DNA from: Cyclobacterium lianum
GTDB taxonomy: Bacteria > Bacteroidota > Bacteroidia > Cytophagales > Cyclobacteriaceae
Assembly: GCF_900143075.1 (NCBI RefSeq)
Contig: NZ_FRCY01000021.1
Coordinates: forward strand, 39,645 to 103,644
DNA length: 64,000 nt
Direction: 5' to 3'
Part shown: positions 47,941 to 57,085 of the stretch, piece after piece
Layout: the number at the start of each line of letters is the position of its first letter
Position numbering within the stretch: position 1 is the first letter of the stretch
Position numbers and translations under genes: made by a program
The notes under the pieces: generated by a model
The model's input: only the letters and a program-made list of their open reading frames with translations
Told to the model about the DNA's origin: nothing
Databases searched by the model: none

Positions 47941-48671
47941 TTTCTATTAAAATTAGTAAAGTAAAAAATTTGATTATATTTAGTTTCAATCGGCATCTAG
48001 ATTCAGGTAATAAATTCAACACTAACAGTTCAATTAATGTAGTTTTAGATTCTTCCATTGAATTGAATAACTAAAACAATTTCATTGAATAAGGCGTTTC
48101 TTAAACAGTAAATATAGGTCTGTAAATCCGCTATGGTCGATGGTGCTCGATTGATAAACGTAAATTACTACTACAGTTTAATAAAAATCTAATTAGATTC
48201 AAATTGAGGAGTTTCCTATTAAAAAAATTTTAACAATCAAAGGATTAAAAGGAAATCACCGGCTAACATCGTAGTTGTTTCAACACTAATTAAGCCTTTG
48301 CGAAATCTGATGGAATTTCATCCCAATGCTATTAAGTTAAGCTTTTTTGTTTTTTTATTTTAGTTTCAAAATGGATTAATTTTGATTTTCAGCTGACGGT
48401 TGCGGACTTTTTGTCAGGTTAAGGGCATACGCTTCCTTACTCCTGAAGCAGGTGCCTATTTTTCGGACGATATGCTATATTTTCTTCTCTTTCCTTCCGT
48501 TTTTTTACCGGTACCAACTTTTGCAGCTTTTGGGCTATCTTGGCGACCTGGATATTCCATTGAAATATTAAATCAGGCAAGCTTTATTCGATTTCTTTAC
48601 ACGATAAATCTTTGTATTTTTCATCACTTAAAAATTCGGCAATAACAACTTTCCTCCGAAGTCTGAATTAT
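47941..48671. other. AT-rich non-coding stretch of the island
   Basis: This 731-bp stretch separates the Cys-rich genes from the broken hepT gene. A plus-strand frame at 48400-48645 has no homology pattern and is unlikely to be a gene. No repeats, tRNA or integrase remnant was seen. Confidence 0.35.
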
Positions 48672-49034
48672 TTAAAAGTCTTGGTTTTCCGATAGATAGA
48701 CAAGTATATGAACGACCCTAGTCTTTAATTTAGGTAGATCATAGTTTATAATTTCCCAAACCAGTTTTGAATCAATGCCGAAATACTCGTGCATATAGCT
48801 ATTTCGCATGCCTTTTATCTGACCCCATTCAATCTCCCGGAATTTTATTTTGATCTCTTTAGAAATGTGAACGCTCGCTTCACCTATGATCTCCAATTAC
48901 TTGATACAGGCAAGTCGCATCATTGAATACTTCAAGAACATTTCAAAATCCGCATTTTGTAGATAGGTCTCTATTTCAAAAATGGCAACAAGGATGTGGT
49001 TCAAACGAGCGTTGTCTCCGAGCCTATTTCGCAT
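48672..49034 (-). pseudogene. hepT: hepT-like toxin gene with internal nonsense codon
   Basis: The frame from ATG 49034 to stop 48672 encodes a 120-codon HepT (DUF86, HEPN) protein if a TAA at 48897-48899 (codon 46) is ignored. On both sides the family pattern is clear: MRNRLGDNARLNHIL at the start, then after the stop LEIIGEAS and the HEPN catalytic motif RNSYMHEY (R-x4-H-x-Y). TAA replaces what would be CAA (Gln) in the family. The gene overlaps the end of mntA by 11 bp as in intact MntA-HepT modules. The RNase toxin is therefore probably dead, though translation could restart downstream of the stop. Confidence 0.85.
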
Positions 49035-49317
49035 AAATCAGTTCTTTTTCAAGATCTAAGTAAGGTTTGACGTACTTTGACAAGCCGTTTGAAGAAACCA
49101 AATCAACCTTTGCATTCAATATCTTTTAGAGATCAATTTGCATCTGAATAAATTCCAAACCTATCTTTTTCGAGTAATCCAGGTCAACCAAAATATCTAT
49201 ATCGCTGTGCTGATCTGCCTGGCCTCTTGCATAAGAACCAAAAAGGTATGCTTTCAAAACCGGTCGGGTTTTTAAGTATGCTTTGATACTTGCGATTTTT
49301 GATTCATCCAGCCTCAT
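49024..49317 (-). pseudogene. mntA: mntA-like nucleotidyltransferase antitoxin gene with internal nonsense codon
   Basis: A MNT-domain (minimal nucleotidyltransferase) gene of 97 residues from ATG 49317 to TAG 49024, interrupted by TAA at 49126-49128 (codon 64). The active-site motif GS-x10-DxD is intact (GSYARGQADQHSDID, residues 27-41). After the stop the frame resumes with KILNAKVDLVSSNGLS and ends KELIYAK, typical of MntA ends. MntA neutralises HepT by adding AMP to its RNase domain. Both genes of the pair carry a TAA where a GAA or CAA is expected. The 63-residue product may still hold the active site. Confidence 0.85.
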
Positions 49318-49425
49318 ACCTACAAATATAACGGTTTCTGTAATTTCATACACCAACGACAGGCAAATCGGATCCATTTATCACAAAGAGAGAATTGCTA
49401 AAAACCGGCAATAAAATTTTCAAGA

Positions 49426-49629
49426 TCATGTATGATCGGCATACCTGGAACGTGGCTTCTTCTTCCTGTTTACCATAATAAACCAGTAAACCAAAGTACC
49501 TATAAAAACAAAGGCACTAACTAAAATTCCCCAACCGTACAGGTAATGATCAGAAAGGACTTTTAACGCAGCAAAAACAATAACTCCCAGTGCAGCTAAT
49601 CCTAGAATAACTAATATCTCTTTCATCAT
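49426..49629 (-). CDS. Small two-helix membrane protein of unknown function
   Basis: A 67-residue frame with two hydrophobic segments (LVILGLAALGVIVFAALKV and ILVSAFVFIGTLVYWFIM) and a positively charged C-terminal tail (NRKKKPRSRY). No family recognised. It begins directly after the stop of the hepT stub upstream, on the same strand, so it may be a separate gene caught next to the toxin remnant. The hydrophobic pattern supports a real protein. Confidence 0.5.
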   Translation of the reverse strand: MMKEILVILGLAALGVIVFAALKVLSDHYLYGWGILVSAFVFIGTLVYWFIMVNRKKKPRSRYADHT

Positions 49630-49704
49630 CTATTTACTGATTTCTTTAATCTCCCCAATAACACGTTCAATGTCCAAAATATATTTGAGAAGCTTAGGCT
49701 GCAT
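49630..49704 (-). pseudogene. hepT stub (24 codons) after an intact mntA
   Basis: The frame MQPKLLKYILDIERVIGEI, ending EISK and TAG, has the typical N-terminus of a HepT protein but is only 24 residues long. It overlaps the end of the upstream MNT gene by 11 bp (ATGCAGCCTAA), the normal overlap of such modules, and ends where the small membrane-protein gene starts. The remaining roughly 100 codons with the catalytic RX4HXY are absent, so the toxin is lost by deletion. Confidence 0.75.
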
Positions 49705-50002
49705 ATAAATCTACTTTTGACCGGTAAATGGCTTCTCTTAGAATCGGATTCTTTAGTGATTTACTGGAAACAAGATCTACTTTTCTATTCAATATCCCTT
49801 GAATTCGTTCCAACAACGAAAAATAATTGTCGGCATAGTCCATTACATCCAGATCATCGGAAAAGTCAACCAGCAAATCGATATCGCTGTCCTCATGCAT
49901 AGAGTTTTTTGCAGCAGACCCAAACAGGGAAATAGCATCAACCTGATGATCCTTACAGGCTGCAATTAGTTCATCGAGATTATTTTGAATCAACTTAACC
50001 AT
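49694..50002 (-). CDS. mntA: MntA-like nucleotidyltransferase antitoxin
   Basis: A complete 102-residue MNT-domain protein. The signature GS-x10-DxD is in place (LFGSAAKNSMHEDSDID, about residues 26-42), with the third Asp in DLVSSKSL about 75. It would AMPylate the HepT toxin, but the adjacent hepT is a 24-codon stub, so this antitoxin is an orphan. There is a second, broken MntA-HepT pair 400 bp away, and the enzyme could in principle act on it. That is inferred. Confidence 0.88.
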   Translation of the reverse strand: MVKLIQNNLDELIAACKDHQVDAISLFGSAAKNSMHEDSDIDLLVDFSDDLDVMDYADNYFSLLERIQGILNRKVDLVSSKSLKNPILREAIYRSKVDLYAA

Positions 50003-50081
50003 CTGATCAAAGATACATCAAAATTTCAATAATCCCTTTACCTTAATCATAACATCGGCATACAGGAAATCGTCCACCCAT

Positions 50082-51671
50082 TCAATTTCCTCCAAAAAAA
50101 TCCTTCCAAACCTCCGCCTTCAGTGCCTTGTCTTCTTCGCCGGTATAAATTAGGAGGCGGTAGCGGATGGTTTCAGACTCACCGGCAGCGAGGCCCCAGT
50201 CACCCAGTATTTGCCGGGAAGGACCCAGGCCCATTTGGCTGTCTACCCGCCAGGGTGTGGGGAAAGCCGCATTGTCCGGATGATCCAGGATGGCGATCCG
50301 GGCAAAATCCTCCCTCCCATCCAGCTTGATACCGATATCGCTCCAGATGGCACGCTGACCTTCCAGCTCCATGCCTTCCTGCCCCGATGCACCCAGGATC
50401 TCACAGATGGTCTCGGGCACCCAGGGCATGCGTACAAACAGGCCGCCTACATAAAATTTGCCCATAAGCACCTCCTTTTTGGCCTCTCCCTGCCATTCCA
50501 GGTCCAGGACATAGCGGTCGGCATAGGCTTGCAGGGACCAGTTTTGGGTTTCCACCATAAGCACCTCGCCCGACTCATCGAGCATTTCGTATACGGTCTG
50601 CCAGCGTACCGTCTCCCCGCTGTCCGGCTGCACACTTGCCGATATCCGCCGCCAATAATCCCGGTTCCAATTCATAAAGAAATCGCGCTCGTTTACCCGC
50701 TTCAGACCCCAGTAAATGCCCGTTTGGTGGGGATGGTGGTCCGGGCGGTATTCGGTCAACTCCCCCTTTCCATCTGGTGCCAGAATGGGATGCAGGTAGG
50801 GCCGTTGGTCCGGTAGTGCCCGTTGGGTCAATACAGGCCTGTTTTTGTCCGCTGCATATACCTCTATGCGAGCTGCCTCCTGATCCTGGTCAATGCGAAG
50901 GGAAAGGGCATTCTTTGGCCGGGGAGCTCTTGAAGAAGGCAGCAGACTGACTACCGGCACCTGATCTTCCATTGGTGTGAGTTCCAGACTGCCCTGCTGG
51001 ATCCGGATATTGCGAAACCGGATGGAAAAACTACCCTGGGGATCGTTTTCGTTGTTGGCATGCAATTGCAGGCCGATAAAGCCCCGGAGGTAGCGATCGT
51101 CTTCCAAATGGGCAACGGGCACCCCGTTTACCCAGGTTCGGATAATCGGACCGACCGCCTCTATGCGGTAATGGTTCCATTGGTAGCCGTTCTTATCATC
51201 CCTTTTGAAGGCTGCCTTTGCTTCCGGGCCCATTTTTTCGGGTGGGTAAATCCAGCCCCGGTCGGCTCCTTCTTCATAAATGGCCCCGCTCCATTGCTGT
51301 GGCTTGGGGTCTATTTCCATTTGGTACCCATGCACCCGGCCGTTTTTGTATTCGGGATAGCTCTTGGATCGAAATTGTATGCCCGAGTTATTCATCAGCG
51401 TATCCACGGATACCTCCAGCTCGAGCACAAAATCACCAAATTGCTGCTCAGTGCACAAAAACCCGTTGGGCTGACCCGGAACGGTGCTCCCGACGATCAT
51501 TCCGTCCCTTACCTCCCATTTATGGGCTCCGTTGAGTTCTCTCCAGCCGCTAAGGTCCTTCCCGTTGAATAGGGATTGCCAATCCTGCGCCTGAGCCGGC
51601 ATTGTGAATGGTGCAAGGAAGCCTGCATAAAGAAGCAGTAAAAGGGAAGCAAGGGTTGGTGATTTCATCAT
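50082..51671 (-). CDS. Secreted DUF1080 (3-keto-disaccharide hydrolase) fused to DUF6807 (PmoA-like) protein
   Basis: A 529-residue exported fusion. The start is the Met at 51671 (signal peptide SLLLLLYAGFLAPF, cut after AQAQ); a longer frame reaches 51773 inside the upstream gene. The first domain (about 30-220) is DUF1080: LFNGKDLSGWRE, LELEVSVDTLMNNSGIQFRS, HGYQMEID, GFIGLQLH. The second (about 245-529) is DUF6807: PYLHPILAPDGKGELTEYRPDHHPHQTGIYWG. DUF1080 proteins are 3-keto-glycoside hydrolases or lyases; DUF6807 is of unknown function. It follows the PQQ dehydrogenase gene by 38 bp, so the two probably act on one substrate. Confidence 0.9.
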   Translation of the reverse strand: MMKSPTLASLLLLLYAGFLAPFTMPAQAQDWQSLFNGKDLSGWRELNGAHKWEVRDGMIVGSTVPGQPNGFLCTEQQFGDFVLELEVSVDTLMNNSGIQFRSKSYPEYKNGRVHGYQMEIDPKPQQWSGAIYEEGADRGWIYPPEKMGPEAKAAFKRDDKNGYQWNHYRIEAVGPIIRTWVNGVPVAHLEDDRYLRGFIGLQLHANNENDPQGSFSIRFRNIRIQQGSLELTPMEDQVPVVSLLPSSRAPRPKNALSLRIDQDQEAARIEVYAADKNRPVLTQRALPDQRPYLHPILAPDGKGELTEYRPDHHPHQTGIYWGLKRVNERDFFMNWNRDYWRRISASVQPDSGETVRWQTVYEMLDESGEVLMVETQNWSLQAYADRYVLDLEWQGEAKKEVLMGKFYVGGLFVRMPWVPETICEILGASGQEGMELEGQRAIWSDIGIKLDGREDFARIAILDHPDNAAFPTPWRVDSQMGLGPSRQILGDWGLAAGESETIRYRLLIYTGEEDKALKAEVWKDFFGGN

Positions 51672-51708
51672 TATTTTAGGTTTTTGTGAAAGTATACGCC
51701 TGATTTCA

Positions 51709-53901
51709 TCAATCGGGCAGGGCGAAGGCAATGACCGAATCTCCGTGAGGGGTACCGTTTTTACCTCCCCCACCGGCAGTAATGACCAGGTATTGTTTTC
51801 CAGCTACCTGGTACACGCTGGGGGTGGCGTAGCCGCCTGCCGGGAGTTGGTGTTCCCAAAGCACCTGTCCGGAGAAGGTATCAAAGGCCCGGATTTTTTC
51901 GTCCGGAGTCCCGGCAATAAATACCAGGTTTCCGGCCGTCACTACCGGACCGCCAAAGCTTTTGGCACCGGTATTCCGAATCCCTTTTTCCACCAGCTCA
52001 GGATACTCTCCTAAAGGAACCTTCCACAGGATCTCCCCTTTGTCCAGATCAACGGCGTTTAGGGTGCCCCAGGGAGGGGCAATGGCGGGATACCCATCCT
52101 GGTCCACGAAAAAGGGAGCCACATTTGCATAACGCGGTACCTTGCTGGTATTGCCCGCTGAATCCGCAGCCCTGTCTTGCTCCTGGTCTCCTGCACTTTG
52201 GCGCAGGTATACCACTATGTCCTCAAGCTGCTGCTCCGAAAACCGGCCAAAAGCAGGCATCATGCCCCGGCCGTAAGTCAGAACGGCTTTGATGGAATCA
52301 TCGCTGATCTGCAGGTCCTGAAGTGGCGGATACAAGGGTGGATTGCCTTTTTTATCGATGCCGTGGCAGGCGGTACAGGATGTATTGTACAGGGCTTTGC
52401 CACGCGTAAGTGCTGAGGCCGAAGCGGTATCGGCGTCCGCGTCCAGGGGGACCAGGCTGTGGATGGTGGGGGCTTCGTTGATATTGACATACAATACGTT
52501 GGTAGCCGGATCAAAGGCTGCGCCACCCCATTCGGCACCGCCCTGATGCCCCGGCATGGTGATCACACCTGCCCGGGAAGCGGGGGTATACAAAGGACCA
52601 GTTTCGTGCTGCCGGAAGATCTCAAGCACATATTCCCGGGTTTCGGGGGTAATGTTGCTCAGGTCGGCTTCACGAAGGCTGGTCCGGTTGAGCGGAGGTG
52701 GTTTTAAGGGAAAGGGTTGGGTGGGCCAGGCTTCCTCTCCCGGCACTTTCGAGGGGGGAACGGGCATGTCGACTACCGGAAACACCGGCTCTCCCGTCTC
52801 CCTGTCCAGTACGAAAGTAAGCCCTTGCTTGGTCAATTGTACTACGATATCCCGGGCGGTACTATCTGCTGTTACAGTAGCCAATATGGGGGCCGGAGGC
52901 AGGTCGTAATCCCAGATGTCGTGACGCAGGGTTTGGTAATGCCAGATGCGCTTACCTGTGTTGGCGTCCAGAGCAATTACACAATTGGCAAAGAGGTTTT
53001 CGCCTTTGCGCATCCCGCCATAGATAAAATCCGGTGCAGGCGAACCCGTGGCAAAGAAAACCCAGCCCCTTTCCTCATCCACCGTCAATCCACCCCAGGG
53101 ATTGGTACCGCCATAGCTCACTCCTTCTTCAAATTCCCAGGTATCGTAGCCAAATTCTCCGGGCTGGGGAATGGTATGAAATATCCATTTAAATTCCCCG
53201 GTTAGCGCATTGTATCCACGTACGTCCCCAGGTGTGGATGGTGCTCCCTCTGGCGTTCTTCCGCCGATGATGAGCATGTTCCTATATACCATGCCCTGGG
53301 TGGTGGCCTCAAAGTCTACTTCTTCCGGATCTTGAGGCAGGTTTTTCCGCAAATCGATCCATCCGTTTTCTCCAAAGGAAGTGATCAGCTCACCACTGAG
53401 GGCATCGATGGCGTAAACCCGATCCTTCACAAAGTTCAGGATGCGTTTATTTTCTCCATTTTCATCTTCCCAGTAGGTAAGACCCCGATTTCTACCCCGG
53501 AAGGGGCGTTCGTCATTCCTGTACTGGTCAGGGCGGAATACCCATACCTCCTCCCCGGTGGTGGCATCCAAGGCAACAGCGTTCACTTCGGGAGTGGTGA
53601 AATAGAGTAAGTCGTCTATGATAATGGGATTGGCATACATGCCCGGTCCCACGGGATTGCCATGATGGTATTCCCAGACTTTTTTCAGTGATTGGACATT
53701 GCCGGTATGGATTTGGTTAAGCTCGGAATATTGGATACCGGAGGAATGCCCGCGGTAAATCCCCCAGTCTGTATGGTTGTTGAGCCGGCTTTGGTAGACA
53801 GAGCCCTGATATTGATCCCTGAATTCGGGATTACAAGCGAAAAAAAGCAGTAGGAGAAGAAAGTTGGGTAAAACAGGTGCTTTTGGGTTGCTGTATCTCA
53901 T
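51709..53901 (-). CDS. Secreted PQQ-dependent dehydrogenase with C-terminal-type cytochrome c insert
   Basis: A 730-residue quinoprotein lipoprotein (lipobox LFFAC at about residue 19). The eight-blade propeller shows repeated PQQ-type strands (VWVFRPDQYRND, WHYQTLRHDIWDYDL, LWEHQLPAGGYATPSV). The haem c site CTACHG is at about residue 510 with GRGMMPAFGRFSEQQ following, inserted before the last blades. Such enzymes oxidise sugars or alcohols in the periplasm and pass electrons via haem to the respiratory chain. Glucose-dehydrogenase-like or pyranose substrates are the usual guess. The start at 53901 is chosen for the lipoprotein signal. Confidence 0.92.
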   Translation of the reverse strand: MRYSNPKAPVLPNFLLLLLFFACNPEFRDQYQGSVYQSRLNNHTDWGIYRGHSSGIQYSELNQIHTGNVQSLKKVWEYHHGNPVGPGMYANPIIIDDLLYFTTPEVNAVALDATTGEEVWVFRPDQYRNDERPFRGRNRGLTYWEDENGENKRILNFVKDRVYAIDALSGELITSFGENGWIDLRKNLPQDPEEVDFEATTQGMVYRNMLIIGGRTPEGAPSTPGDVRGYNALTGEFKWIFHTIPQPGEFGYDTWEFEEGVSYGGTNPWGGLTVDEERGWVFFATGSPAPDFIYGGMRKGENLFANCVIALDANTGKRIWHYQTLRHDIWDYDLPPAPILATVTADSTARDIVVQLTKQGLTFVLDRETGEPVFPVVDMPVPPSKVPGEEAWPTQPFPLKPPPLNRTSLREADLSNITPETREYVLEIFRQHETGPLYTPASRAGVITMPGHQGGAEWGGAAFDPATNVLYVNINEAPTIHSLVPLDADADTASASALTRGKALYNTSCTACHGIDKKGNPPLYPPLQDLQISDDSIKAVLTYGRGMMPAFGRFSEQQLEDIVVYLRQSAGDQEQDRAADSAGNTSKVPRYANVAPFFVDQDGYPAIAPPWGTLNAVDLDKGEILWKVPLGEYPELVEKGIRNTGAKSFGGPVVTAGNLVFIAGTPDEKIRAFDTFSGQVLWEHQLPAGGYATPSVYQVAGKQYLVITAGGGGKNGTPHGDSVIAFALPD

Positions 53902-54183
53902 GTGTGTCCTTTCAACAAACAATAGGTATGGGTGATTATTTTTTCAGGTTAGGACAAAAATACCAAAAACTTCGGGAAATAGGTAATGCAGGCTCCATTG
54001 AACTAATTTTTCATTTTATATGGAAAAATTCATTTCGGACAATTGCACCAACTGCTGACGATGGGGCCTTTATTATTTTCACCGCTACTACAGCAATACC
54101 CATGAAGTGTCGAGCGTATGTAGGGGGCAGGCAGTCCTTTTACTGGGAGGGGAAAAAGACGGGGGATTGATTAAGATTTGGGG

Positions 54184-55650
54184 CTAGCGAGGCTGTTTTT
54201 TTTGCAAAACCACTTCCAACGTATAATTTTCTCGTTCTGGTAGTTGAATGCTGCCATGATCCGGATCAATCTTCTTCCAAATCCTCCCGTCTATCCTTAC
54301 CCTTTTTATCTCATAATTAAAATCCTCCAAAAGTAAGGGAAACAGCTTATCCGTATCCGCTGAATTCATGTGGTAATACAATGTAGCAGGCTGTTCATTT
54401 ACCCAATAATCCAGGTAGAGCATGTTCAAAAATCCGTTCTCTACCGAGTGATAGGAGGTCTTGGTCACTACCGCTTTACTGCCATTTATATAATTACCGT
54501 CTTTATCCACGCTCAAGTAGGCTCCGCCATTTTGCCTATCAATAAAATTATTGTTCCAGAAAGTAGCACCTGTTGTGAAATTACGGCAGTATTCTTTTTC
54601 GTCAGAAAGTGCGTAAAGGTAAAGTTGAAACATATTCCCATAGGCTTGCACCCACCAGGGGCTATCCTCACTATGCTGTTCCGGATTGTCAATCTGAAGT
54701 TTATGGTACCATATTCCGGTTTTGCCGTCAAAGGCGTATTTTAAAAGTTGTTCATTGAGTCGTAACGCCTGCTCACTGTAATGTCCTTTACCGGTAATTG
54801 CGTAGAGCCGCATAAGCATCCAGGCTACTTCCACATTATGGCCGGTATTCATCATTTCGTTCATTTGCTCCAGGGAATTCCAATTCCGGTCGAAACCCTC
54901 CATTATCCAGCCGCTTTCTTTATCGTTCATGCGGGTCAACGTCATCTCCAGTAGCTGTTCAGTTTTCAGCAGGTATTTTTCTTCCCGGGTAGCTGCATAC
55001 AAGTAGAGCAAATAACCCGATACAGGTGCCAATTGGGGAGAAAAAACCTTGTTTGAGTCCTGAATACGGAAGTCTCGATGAAGTCTGCGGAAATAACCGC
55101 CCCCATTTTCATGGTCCCAGGCATGATTTTCCATGATGTCGATACTTTGGTCCAGGTAGTGTCTCACTTCCTCGTTCCGGGTTACAATATAATACATCGC
55201 CATTCCGGTAATGGCATAGGCGTTCATGAACATGTCTTTTTCCTTAGACACGGCATTTCCAGAGCGATCCAGTTTATAGAACCAGCCGCCGTATTGATGA
55301 TCCCAGCCCTTATTGATCAAATACTCAAAGGTTTCCTGAGCCAATCCAAGGTAATTTTCATCACCGGTCATGTGATAACCAAGCGCATAGGAAAAAAGAT
55401 GCCTGGCGATCATTCCCGGGTATTTTTCCTGCTTTCCCCCTACTTTCCAGTCTTTATCCAGAATGGCATGAAATGATCCAAATTCCTTATCTTGAGCAAA
55501 TTCGGTCCAGGGTTCCAATACGTCAGACAATACTTGTTTTTTCCAAAAATTACCACGCATTATGTCCTGGGCCTGGAGCGATTGGTTGATAAAGATAAAA
55601 AGGGGGATAAATATTATTTTAGAATAGTGTTTAATAATCGGCTCCTCCAT
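54184..55650 (-). CDS. Secreted AGE-family epimerase (N-acylglucosamine or cellobiose 2-epimerase-like)
   Basis: A 488-residue exported protein of the AGE superfamily with an (alpha/alpha)6 barrel. The N-terminal signal is a hydrophobic IIFIPLFIFINQSL segment ended by AQ. Active-site patterns of the family are visible: QEKYPGMIARHLFSYAL at about 67, YGGWFYKLDRSG about 120, and NTGHNVEVAWMLMRLY about 278 with the catalytic His. The C-terminus has extra residues. 2-epimerases interconvert free mannose and glucose or reducing-end sugars. The start at 55650 avoids a 10-residue extension to 55680. No tight operon partners. Confidence 0.88.
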   Translation of the reverse strand: MEEPIIKHYSKIIFIPLFIFINQSLQAQDIMRGNFWKKQVLSDVLEPWTEFAQDKEFGSFHAILDKDWKVGGKQEKYPGMIARHLFSYALGYHMTGDENYLGLAQETFEYLINKGWDHQYGGWFYKLDRSGNAVSKEKDMFMNAYAITGMAMYYIVTRNEEVRHYLDQSIDIMENHAWDHENGGGYFRRLHRDFRIQDSNKVFSPQLAPVSGYLLYLYAATREEKYLLKTEQLLEMTLTRMNDKESGWIMEGFDRNWNSLEQMNEMMNTGHNVEVAWMLMRLYAITGKGHYSEQALRLNEQLLKYAFDGKTGIWYHKLQIDNPEQHSEDSPWWVQAYGNMFQLYLYALSDEKEYCRNFTTGATFWNNNFIDRQNGGAYLSVDKDGNYINGSKAVVTKTSYHSVENGFLNMLYLDYWVNEQPATLYYHMNSADTDKLFPLLLEDFNYEIKRVRIDGRIWKKIDPDHGSIQLPERENYTLEVVLQKKQPR

Positions 55651-55919
55651 TCTTAAAAAATTATTGATGATTAAAATCATTTTACCTGTTGGATCAAATT
55701 AATTACAAATTCTTGTCGCACAAAACCCTGTATCGGGTTCATTTATCAAAACTATTTTTTTTAAATTTTATTAACCAAAAACGTTCGGAATGTGTGGTTG
55801 GCACCAGCTTTTTCCAGGTGATATGCCAGGTTTTTTATCCATGTTCAACTAGTTAGCAACTTCCACAGAATCCACTAGTTGCCTTTTTGGCCTTATCCGA
55901 ATAAGAATTGGTATCTCCA

Positions 55920-56528
55920 TTATTCGATATCCCCAAAAAACTCCTCTAAATCCAGTGTAAATCCCTGGATTACCCTGGACTCCACCTCATGTCCTGAAGT
56001 AAACAAAATTGAAGGGACATATTTTCCATCGATAAGGCTATAGATGAGCAAATCCTGCGTTTCGGAATGGATGATCCAGTATTCCCGGACTCCGTTGGAC
56101 TCGTACAGCTCAAACTTATTCTTCAATTCGGTTTTACTATTGCCCGGAGATAAAATTTCCACGATCAGGTCTGGTGCTCCGATGCAACCTCGCTCATCCA
56201 ATTTCTCCGGATCACAAATTACACAAATATCCGGTTGTACCACATCATGTATTTTCTTATCTTCTTTGGATGACTTTGGAAAGCGCACATCGAAGGGCGC
56301 AGAATAAACCTGGCATTTTTTCCCTCTCAGAAAATTGCCTAACCTTAAAAATAACTCCCCAGAAACTTTTTGGTGAATCCTTTTCGGAGCAGCAGCCGCT
56401 TTCTTAAAAATTTTCCCTTTGATCAGCTCGACCACTTCATCCATCTGCCAGGTAAGGTAGTCGGCATAGGAATGGTTGCTGTATTCCAGATCCGGTTCTT
56501 TAACGGTGTCGTCCTTTTTGGCATTCAT
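55920..56528 (-). CDS. Uma2-family endonuclease-fold protein, copy 2
   Basis: A 202-residue Uma2 protein very close to the copy at 58621 over its full length. Motifs VVQPDICVICD (about 97-107) and GAPDLIVEILSPGN (about 118-131) hold the PD-(D/E)xK acidic residues, and REYWIIH follows. It is downstream of a dead sulfatase in the same order as the intact sulfatase-Uma2 pair at 58.6-61.3 kb, which shows that the pair was duplicated. Function unknown. Confidence 0.92.
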   Translation of the reverse strand: MNAKKDDTVKEPDLEYSNHSYADYLTWQMDEVVELIKGKIFKKAAAAPKRIHQKVSGELFLRLGNFLRGKKCQVYSAPFDVRFPKSSKEDKKIHDVVQPDICVICDPEKLDERGCIGAPDLIVEILSPGNSKTELKNKFELYESNGVREYWIIHSETQDLLIYSLIDGKYVPSILFTSGHEVESRVIQGFTLDLEEFFGDIE

Positions 56529-56576
56529 GGAATAAATATAATAAATTCAGCCATTATTTGCCATCCTCAACCCTCC

Positions 56577-57085
56577 TTTCGTCGCTTAGGAAATAGGGCA
56601 ATGGCATCATCGATGATGCGCTGGGGATAGCCCAATCCAGTTCCGAAATCAGTCCCACATCCCTGGTCTCCAAGATCCAGCGATCCAGTTCTTTAGACAG
56701 GCTTCTTACCCTGGCTTTGGAGGCTGTCTGTTCGACAAGGTTATCTACCTGCCAGGGGTCTGCTTCTGTATCAAAGAATTGTTCCAGGGGTTTGGGTTGG
56801 TAAAATTGGGATTGAATTTCATTGGTATTCCCAGCCTCATAAGCCGCTTCATAGGCCCGCCAATTGGCTTGCACCTGGTAGCTGTATCGGGAATCCCTGC
56901 CCCTGGGTCTGTGGGCATAAAGTATCGGATATAATAGTACTTTCCATCGGTCACTGCCCTGGAGAAATCATAGCGTTCGGTCATTCTATCCCTGAAAAAA
57001 TGAACGAAGTCAGGGGATTCAGAGGATTCCTCCCGAAAAAGGACCGTCCCTGCATGATAGCAAAATTGTACAACCGGCCTAATAG
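56577..57085 (-). pseudogene. Dead sulfatase remnant, internal deletion and frameshift
   Basis: Minus-strand DNA here matches the sulfatase at 59414: FFRDRMTERYDFSRAVTDGKYYYIR, then a one-base deletion (near 56922) shifts frame to QANWRAYEAAYEAGN, then SKELDRWILETRDVGLI, then a jump directly to the C-terminal end (in another frame GLGYPQRIIDDAIALFPKRRK). About 440 bp present in the intact gene are missing between these. The N-terminal part before 57085, including the formylglycine site, is also lost. The remnant is clearly not functional. It stands next to a Uma2 gene in the same order as the intact pair. Confidence 0.9.

Noticed and set aside
48400..48645. 81-residue plus-strand frame in the AT-rich gap
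   Set aside because: No start context, no homology pattern, and composition like a chance frame.
48672..49317. Internal TAA codons considered as recoded stop codons
   Set aside because: TAA ends many intact genes in the window and no special signal lies after these codons, so nonsense mutation is the simpler reading.
55846..55888. CAACTAG/CTAGTTG inverted repeat with a T5 run upstream of the AGE gene
   Set aside because: The stem is weak and the loop long, and no plus-strand gene ends there, so a terminator is not supported.
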